From the NCBI GenBank assembly GCA_046597185.1, contig JBKJLF010000801.1, positions 1 through 6,596 on the forward strand: 6,596 bases of DNA, given 5' to 3'. Shown here in pieces: positions 6,361 through 6,596 of this stretch. Below the pieces are notes generated by a model, which saw nothing but the letters and a program-made list of their open reading frames with translations, was not told where the DNA came from and did no database searches. The stretch is from CAMBDR01 sp046597185 (GTDB lineage Bacteria > Pseudomonadota > Gammaproteobacteria > Burkholderiales > Burkholderiaceae_D). Both the position numbers and the translations under genes were made by a program. The first letter of the stretch is position 1. Every line of letters starts with the position of its first letter.

Positions 6361-6596
6361 AGGTAAGTGTCGGGCATGGCACAGCGGGCAGGTACCCATA
6401 GGTTGAATGTGTCAAGCTTCCCTTTACTTCAATTTATTTTTGAAATGAAATAATTTATATATATATATTATTTTTACCGCTCAAGTTTAGACATTCCCTT
6501 GGCCTCAGCAGCCGCTGAAAAGGTAAAAAAACAAATAACAACTGATTGATTATCCACCAAAAAGCAGGCAGAAAGCGCAATTTCTGACAAATGCCA
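6361..6596. other. Non-coding region upstream of pirin, with small inverted repeats
   Basis: No convincing open frame is present on either strand in this stretch. Besides the AT-rich candidate promoter, it holds two small inverted repeats. TCAGC/GCTGA (6505-6509 and 6514-6518) has a 4-nt loop. CAGAAA/TTTCTG (6569-6574 and 6581-6586) has a 6-nt loop. On the minus strand the latter is followed after five bases by TTTTT, so it might be a weak terminator for a minus-strand gene lying beyond the right edge. An ATG occurs at 6591, without a ribosome binding site. Confidence 0.4.
6440..6469 (+). promoter_or_regulatory. Candidate plus-strand promoter in AT-rich DNA
   Basis: TTGAAA (6440-6445) is followed by 18 bp and TATATT (6464-6469), each hexamer close to the sigma-70 consensus. 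The element lies within a strongly AT-rich run (about 6428-6476). Its arms AATAAT (6449-6454) and ATTATT (6467-6472) are inverted around an alternating TA core. It would drive a gene to the right of the window. AT-rich DNA gives such matches by chance, so support is weak. Confidence 0.3.

Noticed and set aside
6410..6415. Perfect TTGACA on the minus strand upstream of pirin
   Set aside because: No -10-like hexamer lies 16-18 bp downstream (the sequence there is CCTGCC), and the extended -10 at 6352-6360 is too far away to pair with it.
6550..6558. DnaA-box-like TTATCCACC
   Set aside because: It is a single site with one mismatch to TTATCCACA. There is no cluster of boxes and no dnaA or dnaN gene nearby, so an origin is not supported.

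Overview
The window looks like ordinary chromosomal DNA of a Gram-negative proteobacterium. It carries a periplasm-facing 7TM-DISM sensor kinase and an inner-membrane M28 peptidase, with moderately GC-rich coding sequence. The protein styles suggest a betaproteobacterium, possibly of the Neisseriales, but this is a low-confidence guess from memory of related proteins. No insertion sequence, phage gene, CRISPR array, tRNA or rRNA is visible.

Layout, left to right. The 3' end of an unrecognised plus-strand gene (1-90) converges on a minus-strand 7TM-DISM hybrid-free sensor histidine kinase (121-2424). The kinase ends in a 12-bp tandem repeat and has its own AAGGAG ribosome binding site and a candidate sigma-70 promoter (2485-2513). 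Upstream of it on the same strand is a 773-residue membrane-anchored M28 metallopeptidase with nine predicted membrane segments (2563-4884). An unusual G-rich block touches its start codon (4885-4924). On the plus strand, 4928-5416 holds the remains of an isocitrate lyase/PEP mutase-family gene. Its N-terminal region is scrambled and about 100 or more central residues are missing, so I call it a pseudogene. A GC-rich hairpin at 5421-5442 separates it from a convergent, intact pirin gene (5450-6313, minus strand), which has a perfect extended -10 promoter (6352-6360). The last about 280 bases are non-coding and include an AT-rich stretch with a candidate plus-strand promoter pointing out of the window.

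How the genes work together: no operon involving all of them is evident. The peptidase and kinase share a strand and are 138 bp apart. The kinase could be reached by read-through from the peptidase but also appears to have its own promoter. No response regulator is present, so the kinase is an orphan within this window. Pirin is divergent from whatever lies to the right and looks monocistronic. I found no convincing new multi-gene system. The observations most worth checking are the G-quadruplex-like block at the peptidase start, the in-frame-deleted lyase remnant, the long insertion within the kinase dimerisation region, and the repeat at the kinase C-terminus.
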